The position numbers and the translations under genes are program-made. A stretch of DNA of 64,000 bases, from contig NW_006921535.1 of the NCBI RefSeq assembly GCF_000340215.1, positions 389,874-453,873 on the forward strand, written 5' to 3'. The notes beneath the pieces are model-generated. The model saw only the letters and a list, made by a program, of their open reading frames with translations. It had not been told where the DNA came from and made no database searches. This document shows, piece by piece, positions 32,450 through 43,100 of the stretch (the first letter of the stretch is position 1; each line of letters starts with the position of its first letter). Source of the stretch: Pseudocercospora fijiensis CIRAD86. Taxonomy: Eukaryota > Ascomycota > Dothideomycetes > Mycosphaerellales > Mycosphaerellaceae.

Positions 32450-34290
32450 CGTACTTTATATAGCATCCTTAGCTCCGGCTAGCTCCGCCGCTATAATCTT
32501 ATCGGCTTTTAGTATTAGGAACTTCTCGATTGCTTCCTTTATTCTATACCGTATACTCGCCTTTATTTTAAACTCTTCCTACTATTGTTTGAATTTGTTT
32601 CTTACTTATATTAGCGATAGTAACTAGGTCGAAGTCCTCGTCGATATAGGTCTTCTATATAGCTCGCATTTCCGCCGAGTCGTAAAATAGCGGTGTCTCG
32701 AGTGCCTACTAAAAGAATCCGACCCTTAGCTCCTTACCCTCCTTTAAACCCTCCGGTAGTACTATCGGTAACGATATATCCTTTACAAGACCTAGTCTTA
32801 GTAGGGCACGAGCTAGTATCTTCGAAGGAGTCGTAGGAGTAAATCTAGGTCCTATAGCTACTTAGAAACTAGCCGCTACTTTGTCTCCGAAGATAATATT
32901 AATAGGAGCCTAGACCTTCGGGCGGGCTTCTAAAGCCTCGCTATAACCGCTAGTAACGCCCTTCTTCTTTAACTAATTAGCGACCTTCTTAGCTATATCT
33001 CTCTCGAAGTATAGCCTCATTATTATAATAAGGACCTCTATATATATCGGATCGCTAAATTTCTACTAGCCTTAAGCGATCAATCTTGTAGCTTGCTAGT
33101 AATTTAATTACTTCGGAGGTTATAAGCTAGTGCTTATTAGGTACGTCTTGCTTGTCCGGATTACGCTAGTAGTAGGTCTTAGGTCCTTTAATCTTAACGT
33201 TACGACAAGTGCTAAGATTATACGCAAAGTAAGCTTAAATATTAACCTCGAAGTTACCCTTCTCGTTTAGTTCTATTACTTAAACGTTAGCGAGAGCGGC
33301 TTGCTACTAACCTAGCGTCTTACTAAGAGGTCTCTTACTAGTAGCCGTGCCTTGCCTCTACGCTAAGCTAACTAGACCTACGCTAATAGGCCTTAGTTTA
33401 GTATAGAAGAATATATTAAGTTAAGGGTTAGTTAGTAACTCCTTGTCGATCTAGTAACCGAGACGGTTAAGGGCACGGCTATAAGCCTTATCTTCTTCCG
33501 CAGCCTTATTATTATTATTATTAAATAGTTGCAGCTAGGTCTCTTAATAATAATCCTTCTCTTTAACCCCTTTATAATAAGCCGACAAAGTTACCTTTAA
33601 ATAGCGCTCTAAGCTATACTTCTCGGTTACTTTGCCTACCTATTTGTATCTATTCTAACCCTTGGCTAGATCCGCAACGTCGAAGATATTACGCTTTAAG
33701 GCAACCTACCTATCTTCTTTAGTCTTCTTCGTAGTATCTATAAGGTACTAGCAACCTCTATAGTCTATTAAAACGAGGCCCTTCTTATTAGTAAGCCGCT
33801 CTCGAATATAGCTCTTAGACGTAAGAGCTATATTGCTACGACCGAGAGCCTTTAATCTTCTAGTCGTAGAAGAAGACTAAGACTCGAAGGACGTCGTTAT
33901 AGAGCCGCCTATCTTACCGCCTATCTTACCGCTAACGTTACTAGCTACCTCTTTAAGCGAGTTAAGTACTACTTATTCCTTAGTACCGGAAGCCGTAGTG
34001 CCCGCAGTAGAGCTATTATTTACTCTATCGATTAGCGGTACGGATTTAGCCGTAGGCTTCTTTCTAGCCGGATTAGCTATCGGCGGCGGCGTAATTAGCT
34101 TCTCGAGTGTCTTTAAAATAGGCTTCTTCTTAACCGTAGCGGTTACCTTAGTTAGACTCGTGTCTAGTCGCTTAGGAGCCTTGCCGGCAGTTAAGCGAGT
34201 CGTACGACCTTCTATTAATACTTAGTAGCTTGCGGAATACCCTTATTCTTAACCCTAATTAATACCTCGGCGTAGGTTTAGATAAATTGG
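32450..34290 (-). pseudogene. Unidentified long antisense relic frame in the Tc1-like element
   Basis: On the minus strand, two joined frames stay coding-like for about 600 codons, interrupted almost only by TAG/TAA as expected from RIP of Trp and Gln codons. The first part is Lys/Pro/Thr-rich (KKPILKTLEKLITPPP), then SNIALTSKSYIRE, NIFFYTKLRPISVGL and ETPLFYDSAEMRAI. No known family is recognised. It may be element cargo, a second element gene or a separate nested insertion. Confidence 0.45.
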
Positions 34291-34405
34291 AACTATTAGC
34301 GCTATTCTATATAGTCTTAAGAGCATCTATATACTAAGTTTGCTAAGAGAGCTGCTCTTAGCACCCCTGAAGCGTATTCTCGAAGATCGCGGCTCTGCGG
34401 ACCGA

Positions 34406-34432
34406 GAGTGACAGGTAAAAGCCAACCCTCAG
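34406..34432 (-). repeat. Tc1-like element right inverted repeat
   Basis: 27 bp, inverted copy of 30841-30867; followed by TA. Confidence 0.93.
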
Positions 34433-34580
34433 TAATTTGTGACTCCGACAAGCCGGTGCGATTCGAATTGCTGGTGAAAGTGAAGATTCGACTCTCGCAT
34501 GAGCGTCACTACAAACACCAACCACACCATGATCGATATCCGGTAGCATTGCTTCCAGGCCTGTCGAAATCGCCGCCGTC

Positions 34581-37500
34581 ATGGAGGCTCAGGCCGAACA
34601 CTTCACCTCCAAAGAGCAGGTCATCGACAATGTACCCCGCCGCATCAAATCCCTCCAATTCGGCCTGCTCAGTCCGCAAGACATCGTGGCCAACTCGGTG
34701 TCGCAGATTGTCGATCGCAACCTCTACGACTTGCAGCTGCAGCCTGGCGCACCGCGAAACATCACCAAGCAAGGCCCGTTAGACCCGCGACTGGGCACTT
34801 CATCGAAGAATGGAACATGTGCGACTTGCGGTCAAGGATTGAAAGAGTGCAATGGCCATTTCGGACATGTGAAGCTGGCACTTCCGTGCTTCCACTATGG
34901 ATATCTCAAGAGAATCATCGAGGCCATGAACTGCGTCTGCAAAACGTGCAGTAAAGTTCTGCTGCCCGAGAAAGAGAAGCGGAATTATCTAAAGGCCCTG
35001 CGAAGGCCCGGTCTGGACGGATTGCGGAAAGATGTCATTACGAAGAAGATCTCGGCGGAATGCAGAAAGGTCAAATATTGCCCTCACTGCAGTTCTCTGA
35101 ACGGACCTGTGAGGAAAGTGGCTGGCCATCCGATCAAGATGTTTCACAATCGATGGGCCGTATATACAAATTCCAACGCCAAGAGCAAAGTCAAGCCTCA
35201 GGAAATGCAGGCGTTTGAGAGGACATTTGAAGAGGCCATCAAAGCCGACAAGGATGTTGAACGACACATGAAGCGCGCCACCGACGATCTGACGCCACTG
35301 CGCGTCTTGAACATTCTCAAAAAGGTGCCAAATGCGGATGTCGAACTGCTCGGTATGGATCCCCACAGTGGCGGTCGACCCGAGCATATGATCTGGACGC
35401 ACATTCCCGCTCCTCCAGTAGCCATCAGACCATCTGTGGCGCAAGAGACAGCCAGCACCGAGGACGATATCACGAACAAGCTTGGTGACATAATCCAGAT
35501 CAATGGTCTCATCGCTGCCACACTTCACGCCGGCCAGCATCTGTCGAAGGTGATGGACATGTGGGAGTTTCTCCAGGTACAGATTGCCATGTACATCGAT
35601 GGCAATCTGCCGGGCCTCGGAAGAGACAGTGCTTACGGCAAGGCCATGCGAGGTTTCTGCCAGAGGTTGAAAGGCAAGCAAGGTCGATTCCGAGGCAACT
35701 TGTCTGGAAAACGTGTCGACTTCTCTGGACGTACTGTCATCTCTCCAGATCCAAATCTCTCCATTGACGAGGTTGCCGTTCCGTCTCGAGTGGCAGTCAA
35801 TATGACATATCCCGAGAGAGTCACCAAACACAATATCGAGAAGCTAAAGGCTTGCGTAGGACGTGGCGACAAAGTCCATCCGGGAGCCAACTACATCATC
35901 AAAGGTAGGGACAAACGACGTCTTGTGCTACGCATGGTCGGCCAGCGAGGCGATCTCAAAAAGGTCGCAGATCAGCTCGAGATTGGCGATACGGTGGAGC
36001 GACATCTGGAAGACGGTGACATTGTTCTCTTCAACCGTCAGCCATCCCTCCACAAGCTTTCCATCCTCTCCCACAGAGCTAAAATCCGGCCATGGAGGAC
36101 ATTTCGACTGAACGAATGCGTTTGCAATCCCTACAACGCCGACTTCGATGGTGACGAGATGAATTTGCATGTTCCTCAAACGGAAGAAGCCCGAACGGAA
36201 GCGACTGAATTGATGGGTGTGAAGCACAATTTGGCGACACCAAAGAACGGCACACCTATCATTGCTGCCATACAGGATTTCATCACAGGCGCATACCTGG
36301 TGAGCCAGAAAGACCTGTTCTTCAGTCGCAGACAATTCACTCAAGTCGTTGGCTTCATGTATAATGCCATGCAAGTCAAAGATCCCTACACTGGCGAAGA
36401 GTATCCGATTCAGATCCCACCCCCTGCAATCTGGAAGCCGCAGTGCTTGTGGACAGGAAAGCAGGTGTGGAATCTATTGATCAAGCCGCACCCCAAATAC
36501 CCTGTGAATGTCAATCTCGAAGCCAAGCTGAAGCAATACGCACCTCCCACCCGAAAAGGCGATATCCCAGACATGGTCGATACAGATTCGTATCTCGTCA
36601 TCCGCAACAGCGAGGTCATGTGCGGTGCCTTTGACAAAGCGACAATCGGAGATGGCAAGAAAGACAGTGTCTTCTATGTGATTCTACGTGACTTTGGTCC
36701 TGAATATGCCGCAGCCGCCATGACACGTCTCGCAAAGCTCTCCGCTCGATGGCTCGGCGAACAAGGCTTTTCGATCGGCATCAGCGACGTCTACCCCAGT
36801 GACACGCTCACGAAGCGGAAGCAAGCACTTGTCGATGCCGCTTACAAACAGTGTGACGAGATCATCGACAAGTATAAAAAGGGCAAGCTGGAGCGCAGTG
36901 CCGGTTGTGACGAAGAACAGACCATGGAGATCTTGCTCTCAGGTATTCTCAGCAAAGTTCGACAGCAGTGTGGTGACGCTTGTTTCGCAGAGCTCAGCAA
37001 ATTCAACGCGCCCATGACCATGGCCAAGTGTGGTTCGAAGGGTTCCAACATCAACGTGTCGCAAATGGTCGCTGCAGTCGGACAACAAATTATTGGTGGC
37101 AAACGTGTCCTTGAAGGATTCCAGGACCGAACACTGCCTCATTTTCCAAAGGCCAGCCGAGATCCATTGGCTAAAGGCTTCGTTTTCGACAGTTTCTTCA
37201 GTGGCTTGACGCCCACCGAGTTCATCTTCCACGCCATGTCTGGGAGAGAAGGTTTGGTCGATACTGCCGTGAAGACTGCAGAAACTGGATACATGTCTCG
37301 TCGACTGATGAAGAGTTTGGAAGACTTGAGCGCTCAGTACGACTTGACGGTCCGCAACTCGTCGTCAGGCGTGGTGCAAATGAAGTTTGGAGACGACGGT
37401 CTTGATCCCGTCGACATGGAAGGTAGCGCAAAGCCTGTGAACTTTGAGAGGACCTGGATGCATTCCATCACCAGTACCTGGGACAACGCCGAACGCGCTC

Positions 37501-39041
37501 TGACCCAGAGCGAAATCGAAACCTACGTCAACACCACTCTCAACAAGGAGCGCGCCAAGCTGGGTCGTTTCACGGAGGATCGAAAACCACTCCCGTATGA
37601 CGATGATAAGCCAATGTCCACCGATCAATCGGAATACAGCAGACAATTCTTGGATGTCGTGACCAACTTTATCATGGACAAAGTATCTAAGATGGTCAGC
37701 ACGCAAAATCGACTAAAAAACAGCGACGGCGTGTTCAAGCTATCGCAGGCTGCTTTGGATTGCTTTCTACACCTTTGCTTGCACAAGTTTGAAAAGTCAA
37801 AAACCGAAGCTGGACACGCTGTTGGTGCCGTTGGAGCACAGTCCATTGGTGAGCCTGGAACACAAATGACGCTCAAGACCTTCCATTTTGCTGGTGTCGC
37901 TGGTATGTCTATTACGCAGGGAGTGCCTCGTATCAAGGAAATCATCAACGCAAGCAAAGTGATCAGTACGCCTGTCATTACGTGTGCTCTCGACTCGAAG
38001 TACGAAGAAATGGCGGGCAGATTCGCAAAAGCGCTGATCGAGAAGACGTATTTGGGAGACATTGTTGATTATGTGGAGGACGTCTGGCATGCGAACGGAT
38101 GCTACATCAACATGCGAATCAACTGGGCTCAAGTCGAGAACCTTGGTCTTCGCATCAGCATGTACGAAATCCTCAATTGTATTGAGCGCACGAAAGGATT
38201 CAAGACGCTAGGTGTCTCTGCACGACCCTCAGGTCATCACCACATTCGCGTCAACATGAGTCCGCCCGATGACCGACCAAAGCCACGTCGAGCGATTTCA
38301 GGTAAGCCTCGCGGTCCAGAACCCGACAGCTCGGAGCTCATGTTCATGCACTTGCACTCCCTCAAGCGGAAGCTACCAGCGGTCGTGGTCAAGGGCTATC
38401 CTGATGCGCAGCGTGCGATCATCAAGAAGGACGACAAGAAGGACTCGACTGGCCAGGAACCAATCTCGGTCCTTGTGGAAGGATACGGACTGCAACTCTG
38501 CATGACTACTGAAGGTGTCGATGGATACCACACCAAGAGTAACAACGTGATGGAGATGCGTGACGTGCTTGGTATCGAAGCAGCACGCAAAACAATTATC
38601 GACGAAATCAGCTCTGTCATGGGAGGTATGGACATCGATCCCCGACACATGCAACTTTTAGCCGATGTCATGACCTATAAAGGTGAGGTTCTTGGTATCA
38701 CTCGGTTCGGTCTGGCCAAGATGCGTGACTCGGTGCTTCAGCTCGCATCTTTCGAAAAGACACCAGATCATTTGTTCGATGCTGCGGCCAGGATGAAGAA
38801 GGACGACATCGAGGGTGTGTCTGAATGTATCATCATGGGTCAGAGCATGAGTGTGGGTACTGGCGCTATGAAGGTGGTGCGGCCGCTCAATCTCGATGGC
38901 GTGGAGAATGTTATGAGCACTGTGAACTTCAAGGCAGAGGCGAAGTCTGTCGCCGAGAAGAGGAAAGAGAGGCTCAGGGCGAGAAGGACTGCCCTGGCTC
39001 CGACTATGACGAATGGGAATCACGTCGCTGCTGCGGCATAG
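34581..39041 (+). CDS. RPC1: RNA polymerase III largest subunit RPC1 (RPC160)
   Basis: Catalytic subunit of Pol III, which makes tRNA, 5S and U6 RNA in the nucleus. Single exon, 1,486 residues, close to the usual length of about 1,400-1,460. Zinc-binding CATCGQGLKECNGHFGH lies near residue 75, with a second CKTC...CPHC pair. The metal-binding active site NADFDGDEMN has Asp 521, 523 and 525. The trigger loop and bridge-helix region includes GAVGAQSIGEPGTQMTLKTFHFAG. There is no heptad C-terminal domain, which rules out Pol II. The N-terminal IDNVPRRIKSLQFGLLS and DRNLYDLQ are of the Pol III type. The first Met has G at -3. The 148-bp upstream flank ends at the Tc1-like insertion. Confidence 0.96.
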   Translation: MEAQAEHFTSKEQVIDNVPRRIKSLQFGLLSPQDIVANSVSQIVDRNLYDLQLQPGAPRNITKQGPLDPRLGTSSKNGTCATCGQGLKECNGHFGHVKLALPCFHYGYLKRIIEAMNCVCKTCSKVLLPEKEKRNYLKALRRPGLDGLRKDVITKKISAECRKVKYCPHCSSLNGPVRKVAGHPIKMFHNRWAVYTNSNAKSKVKPQEMQAFERTFEEAIKADKDVERHMKRATDDLTPLRVLNILKKVPNADVELLGMDPHSGGRPEHMIWTHIPAPPVAIRPSVAQETASTEDDITNKLGDIIQINGLIAATLHAGQHLSKVMDMWEFLQVQIAMYIDGNLPGLGRDSAYGKAMRGFCQRLKGKQGRFRGNLSGKRVDFSGRTVISPDPNLSIDEVAVPSRVAVNMTYPERVTKHNIEKLKACVGRGDKVHPGANYIIKGRDKRRLVLRMVGQRGDLKKVADQLEIGDTVERHLEDGDIVLFNRQPSLHKLSILSHRAKIRPWRTFRLNECVCNPYNADFDGDEMNLHVPQTEEARTEATELMGVKHNLATPKNGTPIIAAIQDFITGAYLVSQKDLFFSRRQFTQVVGFMYNAMQVKDPYTGEEYPIQIPPPAIWKPQCLWTGKQVWNLLIKPHPKYPVNVNLEAKLKQYAPPTRKGDIPDMVDTDSYLVIRNSEVMCGAFDKATIGDGKKDSVFYVILRDFGPEYAAAAMTRLAKLSARWLGEQGFSIGISDVYPSDTLTKRKQALVDAAYKQCDEIIDKYKKGKLERSAGCDEEQTMEILLSGILSKVRQQCGDACFAELSKFNAPMTMAKCGSKGSNINVSQMVAAVGQQIIGGKRVLEGFQDRTLPHFPKASRDPLAKGFVFDSFFSGLTPTEFIFHAMSGREGLVDTAVKTAETGYMSRRLMKSLEDLSAQYDLTVRNSSSGVVQMKFGDDGLDPVDMEGSAKPVNFERTWMHSITSTWDNAERALTQSEIETYVNTTLNKERAKLGRFTEDRKPLPYDDDKPMSTDQSEYSRQFLDVVTNFIMDKVSKMVSTQNRLKNSDGVFKLSQAALDCFLHLCLHKFEKSKTEAGHAVGAVGAQSIGEPGTQMTLKTFHFAGVAGMSITQGVPRIKEIINASKVISTPVITCALDSKYEEMAGRFAKALIEKTYLGDIVDYVEDVWHANGCYINMRINWAQVENLGLRISMYEILNCIERTKGFKTLGVSARPSGHHHIRVNMSPPDDRPKPRRAISGKPRGPEPDSSELMFMHLHSLKRKLPAVVVKGYPDAQRAIIKKDDKKDSTGQEPISVLVEGYGLQLCMTTEGVDGYHTKSNNVMEMRDVLGIEAARKTIIDEISSVMGGMDIDPRHMQLLADVMTYKGEVLGITRFGLAKMRDSVLQLASFEKTPDHLFDAAARMKKDDIEGVSECIIMGQSMSVGTGAMKVVRPLNLDGVENVMSTVNFKAEAKSVAEKRKERLRARRTALAPTMTNGNHVAAAA

Positions 39042-40092
39042 CAGTGTGTATATTGTAGATGAAGCATAGCGAAGGCGCCAGAACAATACTGATGATACCC
39101 CCAGTGCGGAAAAACAATGAATGCTGTCGAATCTCACGACACACGACATACCTTCATCGCACCTCTAGCAACTCTCAGTCCCTTCGTAATAAGGTTGATC
39201 CTAGTCACTACTGCTGATAACTCATCTCTCAGACGCTTTGTTATCTGGCCTATACCACACATCCGGATTTGTCGTGTATGTCAGGAGTTTTAGTTAAACC
39301 TAAATGGAGTTATAGGCACAGCGTTTTACTAGTAATTACTAGGCAATAAGCCACCCGCAATCCTCTAGTTTAGTGGCGTTTAGAACTGCTCGGCGTAGTA
39401 ACGAATTAGGTTAAGAAGAGCGCCTCTCTCGAGCCTATCGGTAAAGCGGCTATTTAACTATTATAGAAGCAGCAATTTTGTAGTAGAAGAGACTATTATA
39501 GATACTAAGAGTTGTTGCTATAGACATACTATATAATTACCGCCTTCTACGACTATATTAGAAAGCTTAGCTACGCTAATTACTATCTCTTCGACCTCGT
39601 TATTACTTAGGCTTAGTACGTTGTCTACGAGCTATTAACTTACTAGGCTTACTAGCGGTTAACTAGCGGTTACTATATATTCTTATATCTCTTATCTCTC
39701 GTCTAACTCGCTCGTTACTAGGTAGGTTATTAGCGGCGTCGTCTTCCGAGTCGTCTATTATCTAACTAGTTAGTCGCCTAGCCGCTCGTTCGTAATCCTC
39801 GTCTCGTATATAGCTTATTATCGTATCTATAGTATACTAGTCTACGTTATAGAAGACAAGAAGCTCCTCGAAGGACGAGAGGCCGGAATTAGTAAAGTAA
39901 TAGTCGTCTATAGCAATACCGTTAATCTCGCGAATACCGTATATAAAGACCTATAATAGCTTACTCTAATTCTGTTAGTTAGTTAAATAGTAAGTGCCTA
40001 GCGGCGTAGGTAGACCTCGTGCTAGTAGTGTATTATCTCTTATTAAATCTGCCTCTTTAACGTCGTCTAAATCGAGCGGTTGTAAAGACTGT
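39042..40092. other. RPC1 3' flank, then unidentified RIP tract
   Basis: To about 39,280 the sequence is normal 3' flank. From there CpA/TpG disappears and TpA dominates. On the minus strand, fragments such as RGLPTPLGTYYL and SSFEELLVFYN appear between stops, so it was probably coding once. No family recognised and no termini found. Confidence 0.55.
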
Positions 40093-40115
40093 ATAGATAG
40101 ATAGATAGATAGATA
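40093..40115 (+). repeat. LINE 3' tail, (GATA)n
   Basis: Short tandem tetranucleotide tail at the LINE 3' end. A second LINE copy has the same kind of tail at 53928-53943. Confidence 0.85.
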
Positions 40116-43100
40116 TTTTATTTGCCTGTTGTAGTGCCTTTCGGCCTGTGCAGGTCTGTTTCTATATATTGTTTTAGGTAGGAAACTAACTTGGTTAGTG
40201 AAAACCTCCCTCCTGTCCTATTTGTAAGTATTAATCTTCCTCGTTTCCTTATTTTCCTTCCTCTAGGATATACTAGTGTTATAGTTGTTACCCTCTAACT
40301 GCCTTACCTACTACCCTGCCCTTCTTTCCCCCTCTTCTTCCCTCCTTCTTATCCACTCCTTAGTTTCCCTTACTAGTGCAAATTGTTATACAAATCCCTA
40401 TTTAATAATCTACTTTACTATCCTCTTTAGGTCTTCTTTGCTCTAGATTAGCTTATCGTATTCCCTTTCTATTGCTTTTAGTCTCTAATTACTTCTGCCT
40501 TCTAACTATTAAGGGCAGACTAGTAGTATATGCTTAGGGTTCTAAGATTAGCAGCTATATTAGTAAGCTCTGCTTTTAATTCCTAGGACGTTTCTTCTAA
40601 ATAGGTAAGATCTAAGTCTAATGTGTTTAGATCTAATTTAGACAGCTAGGCTTGCTTCGGCCCTGTTTAGGTCCTTATAGAGCTAGTAGTTATATTGACT
40701 AAATTTGATTAGTGCCTTTAGGGTTCCTAGTCTGACTTATGTTTTGTTCTATTCCTACTCCTATAGATATCTAGCAATTGATTCTACTAGGCTTTGTTTC
40801 TCTCCCTTTAGCTTGTCTTCCTTTAGCCTTGTATTTAGTCTCTAGAGCTCTTTCTCTAGCATTTCTCTTATTAAGACTCTATATTGCTCTAGGTCTTTGA
40901 CTTTCTAGGGAGTTATTTGTAGTCTGTCTCGCCTCCTAGTCCTAATATACTAGGCTTTTATCTTGTCTAGTGCCTTTTAAATAGTCTGTTAGGCTAGGTA
41001 TTCTATTGTCTTTACTATATATTAGTGTCTTAGTCCCTTAAAGTATTGTTTAACTAGTAGGATCCCTAATTCTATTTCTACTGCCCTTGTTAGTGTAGTT
41101 TTGTATACTCCTAGGATTTTCTTTAGGCTTTAGGTTTAGGACCTACTAACTAGTTACTTAATCCTCTTTAGTATTTTCTCCTAGGCTGTCTATATCTATA
41201 CTCTATATAGTATTGCTAGCTTGATAATTGCTTTATATATAACTTTAGCTTTCTCGAATGTAGCCCCCTATATAGAGGCTATAAGCCTATTAATAGATTA
41301 TATGTTAGTATCTGCCCTCTACTTTGCCTTCTTTACTTATAGTCCCTAATTTAGTTTTGGATCTAGCTAGATCCCTAGTACCCTAAGCTCTGCTAATAGT
41401 TAGGTTTCAAAGCCTTAGATAGTAATTGATTGCTTTATATTATAGGTTGATTTAGCCTTGCTAAAGTAGATAAGCTAGTACTTTTCTAGGGCGAATTTTG
41501 CTCTATACCTCCTTGCCTATTTTTTATACTCTTAGTGCTTCTCTTCTAGGATCTTGCAGTTAGTTTCTATTGTCTTAGACTAGGCTAGGATGTTTGTGTT
41601 ATCTACAAACCCTAATGCTAATGTGTTTTTTGATTCTAGGAGTAGGAGTAGGTCTGCTATAAAGATAAGGAAGAAGATTAGGGAGAGTATTAATCCTTAG
41701 GGGATTCCCTTTTTAGTTAGCATTAGGTCTGATTTGAATTTGCCTAGAATAAGCTGTATTAATCTTTCCTATAAGAAGGACTAGATGAATTGGACTATCT
41801 AGTTTAGTATAGCTTTCTATTTAAGTATATATAGGAGCCTTTTATAGGAGATATTGTTAAAGGCTCCTAAGATATTAAGGGAGAGGAGGGTTGCTACCTA
41901 GTTTTAACTATAGTACTAGATATGCTTAATCTGTTCTATAATTAGTTCTATAGCTATTAGTGTTAACCTCTTCTTTCTTCCTCCTATCTAGCCTTTAGGA
42001 AGGATATTCTTTTCCTCGGTAAAGGTTATTAGCCTTTTAGCGACAATTTTTTCTAGCACCTTGCCTATTGTATTAAGTAGGGCTATTAGTCTATAGGCCT
42101 TAAGCTGTATATAGTCTTCCTTCTAGGGCTTCCTTAGCACTACTATTAGGGACTTCCTAAATAGTCTTAGGTAGTGTCCTAGTACTAGGCTTTATAAAAA
42201 GATATTAGCTAGTGCTAGGGCTAGCCCCTTCCTATATGCTTTTAGGAGTTTGTTATAGATCTTGTCTTCTCCTAGTGCCTTATTGCCTAGAATTTTCTTT
42301 AGGATCCTTTTAATGGTTTCGGGTTTAACCTAGGTATCTCTTAGTATACCTAGTAGTAGAGTCTCTTATTCTTTCTCCTTTATATCTAATAGGTCTACTT
42401 GTACTTCTCTATAGAAGAAGTAGTAGCCTAGGGCTCTTGCTTTCCCTTCTATTATAGTCTACATTTGTCCTTATTAGTCTATAATATCCGGGAATTGTAG
42501 TAGTATATCCTTGTCCTATTTAGGTCTCCTTATCTATTTAGCTATCCTCTATATTTCCTCTAGTTTCTTTGTAATTATTCCTATTATAGATCTCTATTCT
42601 TATATCTTGTCTTTCTTAATCTAGATCTTCTTTTCCTAGTAGGCTTTGTTATAGTTGTCCTATACTTCCTAGGTATAGGTTTGTATCTACTATCTCCTAG
42701 CCTTCCTTGCTACTTTAACCTTCCTTATACACTTACTAGTCTAGTATAGTTGCTAGTATAGTAAATATTTCTTTGCTAGGGTATGCTTTCTAGCTACCTG
42801 TTTTAGGATTCCTATTAGTTCTTCTACTGCCTTATTAATGTCCTCTAGCCTTAATAGGTGCTTTATTAAGAGTTCTACTAGTTTTAGGTCCCTTTCTAGT
42901 TCCTCCCTAATCCTACCCTATTAGGCACCTTTCTAGTTAAGCTTCTCCTCTAGTTCCCTTTCCTAATTAGCTTAGACATTTAGCTCAATCTGCACCGGGA
43001 AGTAGTCTAATAATTCTTCTAGTTCCTAGTTAACCCTATATCTTATAATCCTGTTCCTAATCTAATATAATACAAAGTATAGGTCTAGTATACTACTGCT

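Larger units (their letters stand above)
30841..34432 (+). mobile_element. Large Tc1-like (DD34E) DNA transposon, RIP-degraded
   Basis: 3,592 bp with 27-bp perfect terminal inverted repeats (30841-30867 and 34406-34432, starting CTGAGGGTTGGCTTTTACCT). TA lies directly outside both ends (30839-30840 and 34433-34434), the Tc1/mariner target duplication. The left third carries a Tc1-type transposase relic. The right half carries an unrelated long relic frame on the opposite strand. Typical fungal Tc1/impala or Fot1 elements are about 1.3-2 kb (family knowledge), so this one is oversized. It sits 148 bp from the RPC1 start. Confidence 0.92.

Noticed and set aside
33998..34225. 75-residue hydrophobic frame on the plus strand
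   Set aside because: Antisense to the coding-like minus relic of the Tc1-like element; arises because Lys-rich codons read as Phe/Leu in reverse.
34989..38132. Several long antisense frames under RPC1
   Set aside because: They mirror a highly conserved coding strand and have no family signature; shadows.
40093..40115. GATA repeats as a CRISPR or regulatory GATA-factor cluster
   Set aside because: The same tail ends a second LINE copy at 53928-53943, so it is the LINE 3' tail; no spacers.
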